From Planctomycetota bacterium (lineage in GTDB: Bacteria > Planctomycetota > UBA1135 > UBA2386): 49,013 nt of DNA. The notes under the pieces are model-generated. The model saw only the letters and a list, made by a program, of their open reading frames with translations. It was not told where the DNA came from and did not search any database. Location: the NCBI GenBank assembly GCA_016235155.1, contig JACRLW010000132.1, positions 1-49,013 of the forward strand, read 5' to 3'. Below, one piece after another: positions 7,638 through 15,956 of the stretch. The first letter of the stretch is position 1, and every line of letters begins with the position of its first letter. The position numbers were made by a program, and so were the translations under genes.

Positions 7638-10466
7638 ATGGACTCGAACAAGGTCGCCGACGCCGGCACGCCCGCCCGGACGAACACCGCGACGGTGACG
7701 CTCTCGATCGACGGCGCTGCGGTCACCGTCCCCGCCGGCACCTCGGTGATGCGCGCGGCGTTCGAAGCCGGTGTGCGCGTGCCGAAACTCTGCGCGACGG
7801 ATTCGCTCGAAGCCTTCGGCTCCTGCCGCCTCTGCCTGGTCGAGATCGACGGACGCAAGGGCTTCCCCGCGTCGTGCACGACTCCGGCCGAGGCGGGCAT
7901 GAAGGTGCGCACGCAGACCGAGAAGCTCGCGAAGCTGCGCCGCGGGACGATGGAGCTCTACATCTCCGATCACCCGCTCGACTGCCTCACCTGCCCGGCG
8001 AACGGCAACTGCGAACTGCAGGACATGGCGGGCGTCGTCGGCCTGCGCGAGGTGCGCTACGGCTACGAGGGCGAGAACCACCTCACGGCGGAGAAGGACC
8101 AGAGCAACCCGTACTTCACGTTCGACCCGACCAAGTGCATCGTCTGCTCGCGTTGCGTGCGCGCGTGCGAGGAGGTGCAGGGCACCTTCGCGCTGACGGT
8201 CGAGGGCCGCGGCTTCCAATCGAAGATCGCGCCGGGCTCCGGCAGCTTCCTCGAGTCCGAGTGCGTGTCGTGCGGCGCCTGCGTGCAAGCCTGCCCCACC
8301 GCGACGTTGATGGAGAAGTCCGTCGCCGACGCGGGCCAGCCCGACCACTCGGTGATCACGACCTGCGCCTATTGCGGCGTCGGCTGCGCGTTCCGCGCCG
8401 AGGTGAAGGGCAACCAGGTCGTCCGCATGGTGCCGCACAAGGACGGCAAGGCGAACCACGGCCACTCCTGCGTGAAGGGGCGCTTCGCGTGGGGCTACGC
8501 GACGCACCCCGACCGCATCACCAAGCCGATGATCCGCGGGGCGATCACCGAGCCGTGGCGCACGGTGAGCTGGGACGAGGCGATCGCACACACCGCACGC
8601 GAGTTCCGCCGCATCCAGGCGAAGTACGGCCGGGACGCGATCGGCGGCATCACGTCGTCGCGCTGCACCAACGAAGAGACCTACCTTGTCCAGAAGTTGG
8701 TGCGCGCCGCATTCAAGAACAACAACGTCGACACCTGCGCGCGCGTCTGCCACTCGCCGACCGGCTACGGCCTCAAGACGACGCTCGGCGAGTCGGCGGG
8801 CACGCAGGACTTCGATTCCGTCGATCACGCCGACGTGATCGTCGTGATCGGCGCGAATCCGACCGATGCCCATCCGGTGTTCGCGTCGCGGATGAAGCAG
8901 CGGCTGCGCGATGGCGCGCAACTGATCGTCGTCGACCCGCGGCGGATCGACCTCGTGCGCTCGGCGCACGTCGAGGCCGCGTATCACCTGGCGCTGACGC
9001 CCGGCACCAACGTCGCCGTGCTCAACGCGCTCGCGCACGTCATCGTGACCGAAGGTCTCGCGAAGGACGACTACGTGGCGGCGCGCTGCGATCCCGCGGA
9101 GTACCGCAAGTGGTGCGCGTTCATCCGCGACCCGAAGAACTCGCCCGACGCGATGGCCGCGATCACCGGCGTGCGGGCGGACGACCTGCGCGGAGCGGCG
9201 CGGCTGTATGCGAAGGCGCGCAACGCGGCGATCTACTACGGCCTCGGCGTGACCGAGCACAGCCAGGGCAGCACGACGGTGATGGCGATCGCCAACCTCG
9301 CGATGGTCACCGGCAACCTCGGCCGACCGGGAGTCGGCGTGAACCCGTTGCGCGGGCAGAACAACGTGCAGGGCTCGTGCGACATGGGCTCCTTCCCGCA
9401 CGAGCTGCCCGGCTATCGACACGTCTCCGACGATTCCGTGCGCGCGCTCTTCGAGGCCGCTTGGGGTGTGACGCTCGACGCCGAGCCCGGGCTCCGCATC
9501 CCCAACATGTTCGACGCCGCGCTCGACGGCTCGTTCAAGGGGCTCTACGTGCAGGGCGAGGACATCGCCCAGTCGGATCCCGACACGCAGCACGTCACGA
9601 AGGCGTTGTCCGCGATGGAGTGCCTCGTCGTGCAGGACATCTTCGCCAACGAGACGGCGAAGTACGCGCACGTGCTGCTGCCCGGCTCCTCGTTCCTCGA
9701 GAAGGACGGCACCTTCACCAACGCCGAGCGGCGCATCAGCCGTGTGCGCAAGGTCATGCCGCCGCTGGCGGGACTCGCCGACTGGGAGGTGACCGTCGCG
9801 CTGTCGAACGCGCTCGGTCACCCGATGAGCTACGCGCACCCGTCCGAGGTCATGGCCGAGATCGCGCGGCTCACGCCGACCTTCACGGGCGTGAGCTACG
9901 AGAAGCTCGACCGGCTCGGCAGCATCCAGTGGCCGTGCAACGACGATGCGCCCGAGGGCACGCCGGTGATGCACGAGAAGCAGTTCGTGCGCGGCAAGGG
10001 CCGCTTCGTCGTGACGGAATACGTCGCCACGCCCGAGCGGACCTCGCGCAAGTACCCGCTGCTGCTCACGACCGGTCGCATCCTCAGCCAGTACAACGTC
10101 GGCGCGCAGACGCGGCGCACCGACAACGTCGCCTGGCACGACGCCGACGTGCTGGACCTCCACCCGCACGACGCCGAGCAACGCGGCATCGTCGAAGGCG
10201 ATCGGGTCTGCGTCCGCAGCCGCGCCGGCGAGACGACGCTGCGCGCGCGGCTCAGCACGCGCATGCAGCCGGGCGTCGTCTACACGACCTTCCACCACCC
10301 GGACAGCAGCGCAAACGTGGTCACGACCGAGAACTCCGACTGGGCGACCAACTGCCCCGAGTACAAGGTCACCGCCGTCGAGGTGACGAAGGCCGGCGCA
10401 TCGTCCGAGTGGCAACGCCGCTACCAGGAGTTCAGCAGACGCCAGGACGACCTGCTCCCGGACTGA
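7638..10466 (+). CDS. fdsA: NAD-dependent formate dehydrogenase alpha subunit (bis-MGD Mo/W catalytic subunit)
   Basis: 942 residues, full length. Ligands in order: N-terminal [2Fe-2S] Cys52, 63, 66, 80; His112 with Cys116, 119, 125 for the His-ligated [4Fe-4S] cluster; Cys167/170/173/177 and Cys209/212/215/219 for two [4Fe-4S]; Cys243/246/250/278 for the cluster next to the cofactor. The active site is CARVCHSPTGYGLK with metal-ligand Cys371 (Cys, not Sec) and His372. It oxidises formate to CO2 in the cytoplasm. It starts 3 bp after fdsB. No fdhD/fdsC sulfurtransferase, needed for maturation in the family, is in the window; it must lie elsewhere. Confidence 0.96.
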   Translation: MDSNKVADAGTPARTNTATVTLSIDGAAVTVPAGTSVMRAAFEAGVRVPKLCATDSLEAFGSCRLCLVEIDGRKGFPASCTTPAEAGMKVRTQTEKLAKLRRGTMELYISDHPLDCLTCPANGNCELQDMAGVVGLREVRYGYEGENHLTAEKDQSNPYFTFDPTKCIVCSRCVRACEEVQGTFALTVEGRGFQSKIAPGSGSFLESECVSCGACVQACPTATLMEKSVADAGQPDHSVITTCAYCGVGCAFRAEVKGNQVVRMVPHKDGKANHGHSCVKGRFAWGYATHPDRITKPMIRGAITEPWRTVSWDEAIAHTAREFRRIQAKYGRDAIGGITSSRCTNEETYLVQKLVRAAFKNNNVDTCARVCHSPTGYGLKTTLGESAGTQDFDSVDHADVIVVIGANPTDAHPVFASRMKQRLRDGAQLIVVDPRRIDLVRSAHVEAAYHLALTPGTNVAVLNALAHVIVTEGLAKDDYVAARCDPAEYRKWCAFIRDPKNSPDAMAAITGVRADDLRGAARLYAKARNAAIYYGLGVTEHSQGSTTVMAIANLAMVTGNLGRPGVGVNPLRGQNNVQGSCDMGSFPHELPGYRHVSDDSVRALFEAAWGVTLDAEPGLRIPNMFDAALDGSFKGLYVQGEDIAQSDPDTQHVTKALSAMECLVVQDIFANETAKYAHVLLPGSSFLEKDGTFTNAERRISRVRKVMPPLAGLADWEVTVALSNALGHPMSYAHPSEVMAEIARLTPTFTGVSYEKLDRLGSIQWPCNDDAPEGTPVMHEKQFVRGKGRFVVTEYVATPERTSRKYPLLLTTGRILSQYNVGAQTRRTDNVAWHDADVLDLHPHDAEQRGIVEGDRVCVRSRAGETTLRARLSTRMQPGVVYTTFHHPDSSANVVTTENSDWATNCPEYKVTAVEVTKAGASSEWQRRYQEFSRRQDDLLPD

Positions 10467-10471
10467 GCCGC

Positions 10472-10714
10472 ATGAACCCGCAGAAGCTCGTGAAGATGGC
10501 GAACGAGATCGCCGCGTTCTTCGAGGCCGAGCCGGACCGGAAGGTCGTGCTCGAGGGGATCGCGAATCACCTGAAGCGCTTCTGGGACCCGCGCATGCGT
10601 CGCGAACTGCTCGCGCACTTCCAGCGCGGCGGCGAAGGCTTGCGCGACTCGGTGCGCGAGGCGCTGGAGACGCACTCGCAGAAGCTCACCCCGGCGGCGG
10701 ACGGCCCGCGCTGA
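10472..10714 (+). CDS. fdsD: Formate dehydrogenase delta subunit
   Basis: 80 residues starting MNPQKLVKMANEIAAFF, with a central NHLKRFWDPRMRRELLAH. The KMANEIAxFF opening and the HLxxFWDPRMR motif are the hallmarks of the FdsD/FdhD-delta family. It begins 5 bp after the fdsA stop. In this family it is a small subunit needed for assembly or stability of the FdsABG complex. The last ten or so residues are unconserved. Its presence distinguishes this operon from other NuoEFG-like clusters. Confidence 0.88.
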   Translation: MNPQKLVKMANEIAAFFEAEPDRKVVLEGIANHLKRFWDPRMRRELLAHFQRGGEGLRDSVREALETHSQKLTPAADGPR

Positions 10715-10751
10715 GCGAGCCGTCCGCGACAGTTCGACACGACGCTCAGCG
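10709..10751. terminator. Inverted repeat spanning two convergent stop codons
   Basis: CGCTGAGCG (10709-10717) is the exact reverse complement of CGCTCAGCG (10743-10751), with a 25-nt loop. The left arm contains the fdsD TGA and the right arm the stop of the convergent gene. It could act as a bidirectional terminator; there is no U-tract, so this is weak. Confidence 0.3.
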
Positions 10752-12890
10752 GATCACGGTCTTGATCGCGGGCGTCATCACGAGCCCGAGGCCGCCGACG
10801 CTCGGGTCGCGCACGATGCCTTGCGCGAACAGCGGCACGTCGATCAGGGCCGGGTCGGCAGGCACGCTGATCGGGAACTGGGCGCCGCCCGAGAAGCCCG
10901 TCATGCCGATGAAGGTCGTCGCGAAGTCGATGTCGAGCGTGCAGTTCGGCATGCCGAACGGCGTGAGATCGACCGGCGGGATCTGGAAGAAGCCGAGCCC
11001 GAGGATGACCAGGCGGGTGCCCGGGCCCTGCGGGTACTCGACGTCGAACACGCCCGTCGTGCCGATGTCGAAGGGCGCCGCGACCGCCAGCGTCGCCAGC
11101 GTCGGCAGGCAGCCGTCGCCGACGCGAATGGCCGGGTCCGGGCACGGCTGGATGTCGATGATCACGTCCCAGATCGCGCCGCTCGCGACGGCCTGCGTGT
11201 CACGGCAGTAGACCGTGAACGTGTTGGGCCCGTTGACGAGCAGATCGCTGACGTTGCGGACCATGCTGCGGCAGAGGCTCGGGCCGCCGCTCGTCGTCAT
11301 CGAGTTCGGCACCGCCTTGCCGTTGATGTAGATGCCGGGGAGGTTGAAGCCGCCGCCCCGGAAGTCGCCGAGGTCGTCGTCGACCGCGTAGTTCATCGTC
11401 ATGAGCGCGGTGCCGATGCTGCCGGTGCAGGTGTTCACCGTGAAGGTCTGGCAGAACATCGTCGACATCGGCGTGCGCGTCGCGGTCGCCGCAACCCACT
11501 GCGCCGGCGAGCCCGACAGCCCCGGGCACCAACCGTTGCGCGCGCCGACGACGAACGCCGGAGCGGAGCAGACGAAGTCCAGAGGCCAGACGAAGGCCGA
11601 GGTCTGCAACTGCGTCATCGCCGCACCGGTGCGCATCATCACGCCCGGACCGCTGAAGAAGTGCACGGTCTCGGGCTGTGCACAACTCGTGACGGTGAGC
11701 CGCGCGCAGTAGACGAGCCCGGTCATCGGTGCGGGGAGCACCGGGACGCCCTCGCGCACGTACAGGTAGAGCCAGTTCGTGCCGTTCGCGATCAGGTCGC
11801 AGTCGCCGACCAGGGCGATGAAGTCGCCGGAGAGGCACGCCGTTCCGGACAGGCCGTCGGCCCAACTGCCGGGAACCGCCTTGCCGTTGACGTAGATCCC
11901 CGCCACCTGATTGGCCGCGTCGCCGAGGAACTTGTAGACGCCGCCTTCGCCTTTGATGCGCAGGCTCGTGACGTTGCACGCGGTGATCTCGAACGGCTGC
12001 GCATAGAGGGTCGCGGAGCCCGACGTCGCGTTCCATCGCGCGTTCGGGTTGCAGCGCGGCAGGCAACCATTCGGCGGCGGCGCGGTGATCGCGGCGAACG
12101 GCGCCGACTGCGCCGCGACGAAGTCCGGCCCGATCGGCGCTGCGCTGAGCGGCAGCGCGTGGACCTCGGTGTCGACCGTGCCGGTGCCGTTGCCGGTGTG
12201 CAGCCCGATGTACTCCTTCGCGAGGCACTCGTGATCCCAGCACAGGTTCGCGCTGTAGATCACGCCCGAGTGCTGGTAGTCCGTGTTGCGCACGTAGATC
12301 TCCAGCGTGTTGCAACCGGGAAGGAGAAAGGCGCCGATGTTCGACGCGGTCCAGGTCGACGCGAACGCGGAGCCGCCGCCGCTGAAGCCCACCAGGGCAT
12401 TGCCGTTGAGGTAGACGCCGATCGGATTCGGACCACCGGCGCCGACGTCGCCGGCCTGGCTCGCGACCGCGATGTCGATCGTGATGCTCGCGTTCGCGAA
12501 GACGCAACCGTCGAGCACGAAGGGATGCGAGAGCAGGAAGCTCTGCCCGATTCCCAACGCCGTGATCCCCATCCACTTCGCCTGGGGATCCCCGGTCAGG
12601 CTCGGCAGCCAGAAGCCGGGCAGGGGGAAGACCTGGGAGAGCGCGAACGTGCTCGCCGCCGCCGCCGTGAAGCTCGCGGGCGTGAAGGCCGGCAAGGGCG
12701 CACCTGGGCCGCCGACGGTCGCCGTGATGTCCTGGAACGGACCGCTGCGGATCGTCACGCAGTCCCGGTCCTGCGCTTTCGGGCCCGCGGCCATCGCGAA
12801 AGCGGCGAGCGCGAGCGCGAGCAGCCGGAAGAAGCCGTCGCGACCGAAGGCGCGGCGGAGGGAGTCGGCAACGGGGGCGAAGTTCGTCAT
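10746..12890 (-). CDS. Secreted hypothetical protein with three related beta-rich modules
   Basis: 714 residues from the ATG at 12890; upstream in-frame codons give an unlikely extension. Signal peptide: basic stretch, then LLALALAAFAMAAGPKAQ, cleaved before Gln. The mature protein is built of about three modules of ~190 residues, each with a Trp/Pro-rich start, an N-G-K/N-A-V/L-x-G/N strand (YLNGNAL, YVNGKAVPGS, YINGKAVPNS), a following SGxxSxC-like turn and an ending like NTLEIYVRNT / NWLYLYVRE / NTFTVYCRDT. Paired cysteines suggest disulfides. The final ~80 residues end in LFAQGIVRDPSVGGLGLVMT, the C-terminal motif shared by other exported proteins here. Function unknown; surface or periplasmic carbohydrate-binding is conceivable. 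Confidence 0.82.
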   Translation of the reverse strand: MTNFAPVADSLRRAFGRDGFFRLLALALAAFAMAAGPKAQDRDCVTIRSGPFQDITATVGGPGAPLPAFTPASFTAAAASTFALSQVFPLPGFWLPSLTGDPQAKWMGITALGIGQSFLLSHPFVLDGCVFANASITIDIAVASQAGDVGAGGPNPIGVYLNGNALVGFSGGGSAFASTWTASNIGAFLLPGCNTLEIYVRNTDYQHSGVIYSANLCWDHECLAKEYIGLHTGNGTGTVDTEVHALPLSAAPIGPDFVAAQSAPFAAITAPPPNGCLPRCNPNARWNATSGSATLYAQPFEITACNVTSLRIKGEGGVYKFLGDAANQVAGIYVNGKAVPGSWADGLSGTACLSGDFIALVGDCDLIANGTNWLYLYVREGVPVLPAPMTGLVYCARLTVTSCAQPETVHFFSGPGVMMRTGAAMTQLQTSAFVWPLDFVCSAPAFVVGARNGWCPGLSGSPAQWVAATATRTPMSTMFCQTFTVNTCTGSIGTALMTMNYAVDDDLGDFRGGGFNLPGIYINGKAVPNSMTTSGGPSLCRSMVRNVSDLLVNGPNTFTVYCRDTQAVASGAIWDVIIDIQPCPDPAIRVGDGCLPTLATLAVAAPFDIGTTGVFDVEYPQGPGTRLVILGLGFFQIPPVDLTPFGMPNCTLDIDFATTFIGMTGFSGGAQFPISVPADPALIDVPLFAQGIVRDPSVGGLGLVMTPAIKTVIR

Positions 12891-13001
12891 GGCGTCCTCG
12901 ATGGTCTGCGCGGGTCTCGCGGCGAACTGCCGCGGTCCGGGCATCACGTGGATCGCGTGGCCGGCCGGCCGCCAGACGGGAAATCCGTGCGCGCCGCGTC
13001 C

Positions 13002-13007
13002 TACCAT
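13002..13007 (+). promoter_or_regulatory. Candidate -10 box, M14 carboxypeptidase gene
   Basis: TACCAT, ending 8 nt before ATG 13016. With the usual 6-7 nt from -10 to start of transcription, the mRNA would begin at or next to the start codon (leaderless). Confidence 0.45.
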
Positions 13008-13015
13008 CCCGGCCC

Positions 13016-13792
13016 ATGTCGATCCGGCCGACCGCACTCCGCGCTGCGCTCCTGCTGCTCGCGCTCCCCGCGGTTCTCCCCGCCCAGGTTCCGAGCCCCG
13101 ACGCCTTCCTCGGCCACGCCATCGGCGCCGACGGCAAGCTCGCGTCCTACACCGACCTCGTGCGCTATTGGCGCGCGCTCGACGACGCCTCGCCGCGCAT
13201 GCAGCTCGAGCCGATCGGCGACACGTCGTACGGCCAGACCCAGTGGCTCGCGGTGATCAGCGCGCCGGAGAACCTGGCGCGGGTGGAAGAGCTGCGTGGA
13301 ATGGTCCAACGCCTCGCGCTCGGCGCGGTGGTCGACGAGACCGAGGCGCGCGCGGTCGCCGGACAGGCGCGCGCGATCGTCTGGATCGACGGCGGACTCC
13401 ATGCGTCGGAATCGATCGCCGGCCAGAACATCCTCGAACTGGTCTGGCAGATGACGTCGCGCGACGACGCCGAGGTGCAGCGCATCCTGCGCGAGGTCGT
13501 GCTGCTGGTGTGCCCCGCCAATCCCGACGGGATGGAGCTCGTCGCGAACGGCTACCGCGCGACGGGACGCGTCGGTCTGCTGCCGGTGCTCTACCAGCGC
13601 TGGATCGGGCACGACAACAACCGCGACCACTACATGGGCAACCAGCCCGAGACACGCAACATCCAACGCGCGCTCTATCACCGTTGGCTGCCGCAGATCG
13701 TCTACAACCACCACCAGACGGCGCCGCGCGGCACGGTGATCTTCACGCCGCCGTTCCGCGATCCCTTCAACTACGTCTACGACCCGATCTGA
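13016..13792 (+). pseudogene. Secreted M14-type zinc carboxypeptidase, N-terminal part (gene broken at 13793)
   Basis: Signal peptide LLLLALPAVLPAQ, then the M14 peptidase fold: zinc ligands His129 and Glu132 (GGLHASES), NPDGME around 169-174, and the later His in YNHHQT (about 232). The frame reads normally to FRDPFNYVYDPI and then stops. In related planctomycete M14 proteins this point is followed by roughly 45-50 residues that lead into a stretch like the IGILTEVFGSP found just downstream here in another frame. So sequence is missing rather than merely shifted. The remaining zinc ligands are intact but the catalytic Glu region and barrel closure are lost. Either a true pseudogene or an assembly collapse. 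Confidence 0.75.
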
Positions 13793-15669
13793 TCGGGATC
13801 CTGACCGAAGTCTTCGGATCGCCCGATCCGACGCCGCTCCGCCAGACGATCGACCGACGCCTGCCCTCCGTCGACTACCCCGCGCCGATCGCCACGACGG
13901 TCTGGCACGCGCGACAGACGATCGATTACCTGCAGACCGCGAACTTCGCGATCCTCGACCACGCGTCGCGCTACCGCGAGGAGCTGCTGCTCGACCAGTG
14001 GCGCATGGCGCGCAACGCGATCGGACTCGGCTCGCGCGACCATTGGACGCCGACACCGCGTCTCGTGCAGCGCGAGAAGGAGCGCGCGCCCGGCGCAGCG
14101 CGTCCCGCTTCTCCGGCCGAGCCGCGGGCCGAAGGCGAGACCGAACCGGCCGAGAGCGCGACGGCGAACGCCGTCGAAGAGCCGAGCCTGTTCACGGATC
14201 CCGCGACGCGCGACGCACGGCTCTACGTCATCCCCGCCGATCAGCCCGACTTCGGCGCCGCGGTCCGTCTCGTGCGCGCGTTGCGGCGCTGCGCGATCCG
14301 CGTCGATCGCCTCACGGCCGCCGCGAAGCTGCCCGATGGCACGACCGCGCCCACGGGCAGCTTCGTGATCGACGCCGCGCAACCGTTCCGCGCGCACCTG
14401 CGCGACCTGCTCGAACCGCAATGGCACCCCGACGACATCGGCAGCAGCGGCGAGCCGATCCGGCCCTACGACAGCGCGGGCTGGACGCTCGCGATGCAGA
14501 TGGACGTGCGCGTCACGCGCCTCGTCGAACCGCTCGAGCTCCCGATCGAACCCGTCGACGCGATCGAGGTGCCGTTCGCGAGCGAGGTTCTCGCGCCGAG
14601 CCCGAACGGCTGGCTGCTCGATCCGCGCTCGTCGTGCTTGTGGCCGGTGCTCAACGACCTGCTCGGCGCGCAGCTCGACGTCCGTCGCGTCACGACGGCC
14701 TTCGCGGCGGACGGCACGGGCTGGCCCGCGGGGACGGTCCACGTCCCGTCGAACGAGAAGTCGGCGCGCGTGTTGGCAACGTCGCTCGCGGAGCACGGTG
14801 GTCGGGCCGTGCCGATCGCACGCTTGCCGGATGCCGCGATGGCCTCGCTTCGCGCACCGCGCATCGGCCTCTTCGATCCCTTCGGCGGCGACATGGCGAC
14901 GGGTTGGACCGAGTGGACGCTGCTCGAGTTCGGCTTCGCGCCGCGGCGAGTCTTCGGCGCCCGCGTCGAGAGCGGCGACCTGCGGCGTGACTTCGACGTG
15001 CTCGTCTTCTGCACCGGTCTGCCCGCGGCCAACGCGCGCGGCCGTCGCGACGGCGCGCTCGAACGCGGCGGCCGCAACGCGACCGACGAGCAACTCGCGA
15101 AACTGCGCGACGCTCTCCCGCCCTTCGAGGACTGGTCGGAGCTCACGCAGCGCAACACCCGCGTCACGAAGGACAAGGGCGTCGTCGCGCTCGCGCAGTT
15201 CGTCGAAGCGGGTGGAACGCTCATCGCGCTCGCATCCGCGGTGGAACCCGCGGTCGGTCTCTTCGAGCTGCCGGTGGACGTCGGCCTGAAGGTCGAGGGC
15301 GACGACGGCCCGCGCGCGGTGACCAACGCTGAGTTCTTCATCCCCGGCTCGCTGCTCTGGATCGACGTCGACGTCTCCGACCCGCTCGCCTTCGGTCTGT
15401 CCCCGCGCCAGACCGCGATGTTCCGCGGCAGCGCCGTGCTCACGCCGCGCGACGGCGCGCGCGCCTGCGCGGTCTGGTCGCGGGAGACCCCATTGCTCGC
15501 GAGCGGCTGGCAACGCGGCGGTGCGATGTTGCGCGGCAAGGCCGCCGTCGCCGAAGTCGTGCGCGGCAAGGGCCGCTTCGTCCTGTTCGGCGCGGACGTC
15601 GTCTACCGCGGCCAGCCGGCCGGCACCTTCAAGCTGCTGTTCGACGCGATCATGCTCGGCCCGCGATGA
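13793..15669 (+). pseudogene. Secreted M14-type zinc carboxypeptidase, C-terminal part (other frame)
   Basis: Continues the gene from IGILTEVFGSPDP (about 13796) with the typical M14-tail segments VWHARQTIDYLQTANFAILD and REELLLDQWRMARNAI, then a long C-terminal region (Rossmann-like, IGLFDPFGGDMATGWTEW ... DFDVLVFCTG ... GKGRFVLFGADVVYRG) found in the large secreted planctomycete members of the family. It ends at TGA 15667-15669, overlapping the next start. Codon use is as good as its neighbours, so inactivation is recent or artefactual. Together with 13016-13792 it is one gene. Confidence 0.75.
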
Positions 15670-15956
15670 GCGACGACGCCTCCCACCCGACCCGCCCCCT
15701 GGCCGATGACACGACGCGAGAAGCGGAGGCGCTCCAACTCGCGATCTGGCGCAGCCTGCCGATGCACGAGCGCTTCCGCCTGCTCGGCGAGCTGTGCGCG
15801 ACCGCGCGTCACCTCACCGAACTCGGCATCCGCAAACGCCATCCGCTCGCCGGCGACGACGAGGTGAGGATGCGGCTCTTCGCGACTTGGCTCGACCGCG
15901 CAACCATGATCCGCGTCTACGGCTGGGATCCGGCCGAGCATGGCATCGCTCCCTGA
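15666..15956 (+). CDS. Small helical protein, partner of a nucleotidyltransferase (toxin-antitoxin-like pair)
   Basis: 96 residues. The layout AEALQLAIWRSLPMHERFRL ... LGIRKRHPLAGDDEVRMRL is a recognisable small all-helical family that usually sits directly before a nucleotidyltransferase-like gene, as here. The start overlaps the M14 stop (ATGA) and the end overlaps the nucleotidyltransferase start by 17 bp, so the genes are translationally coupled. No enzyme motif. A regulatory or antitoxin-like role is inference from the pairing. Its partner is interrupted by the mobile element, so it may have lost its function. Confidence 0.7.
   Translation: MSDDASHPTRPLADDTTREAEALQLAIWRSLPMHERFRLLGELCATARHLTELGIRKRHPLAGDDEVRMRLFATWLDRATMIRVYGWDPAEHGIAP

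Noticed and set aside
5979..10415. Very long open frame on the minus strand over the fds operon
   Set aside because: It is antisense to the fully supported FdsG/B/A genes. Its His/Arg/Ala/Val-rich translation has no domain and is the mirror of high-GC codon bias.
5599..10714. NADH dehydrogenase (complex I) or bidirectional hydrogenase module
   Set aside because: The third gene has the bis-MGD formate dehydrogenase active site and a fourth FdsD-type gene follows; no NuoB/C/D/H or hydrogenase gene is present.
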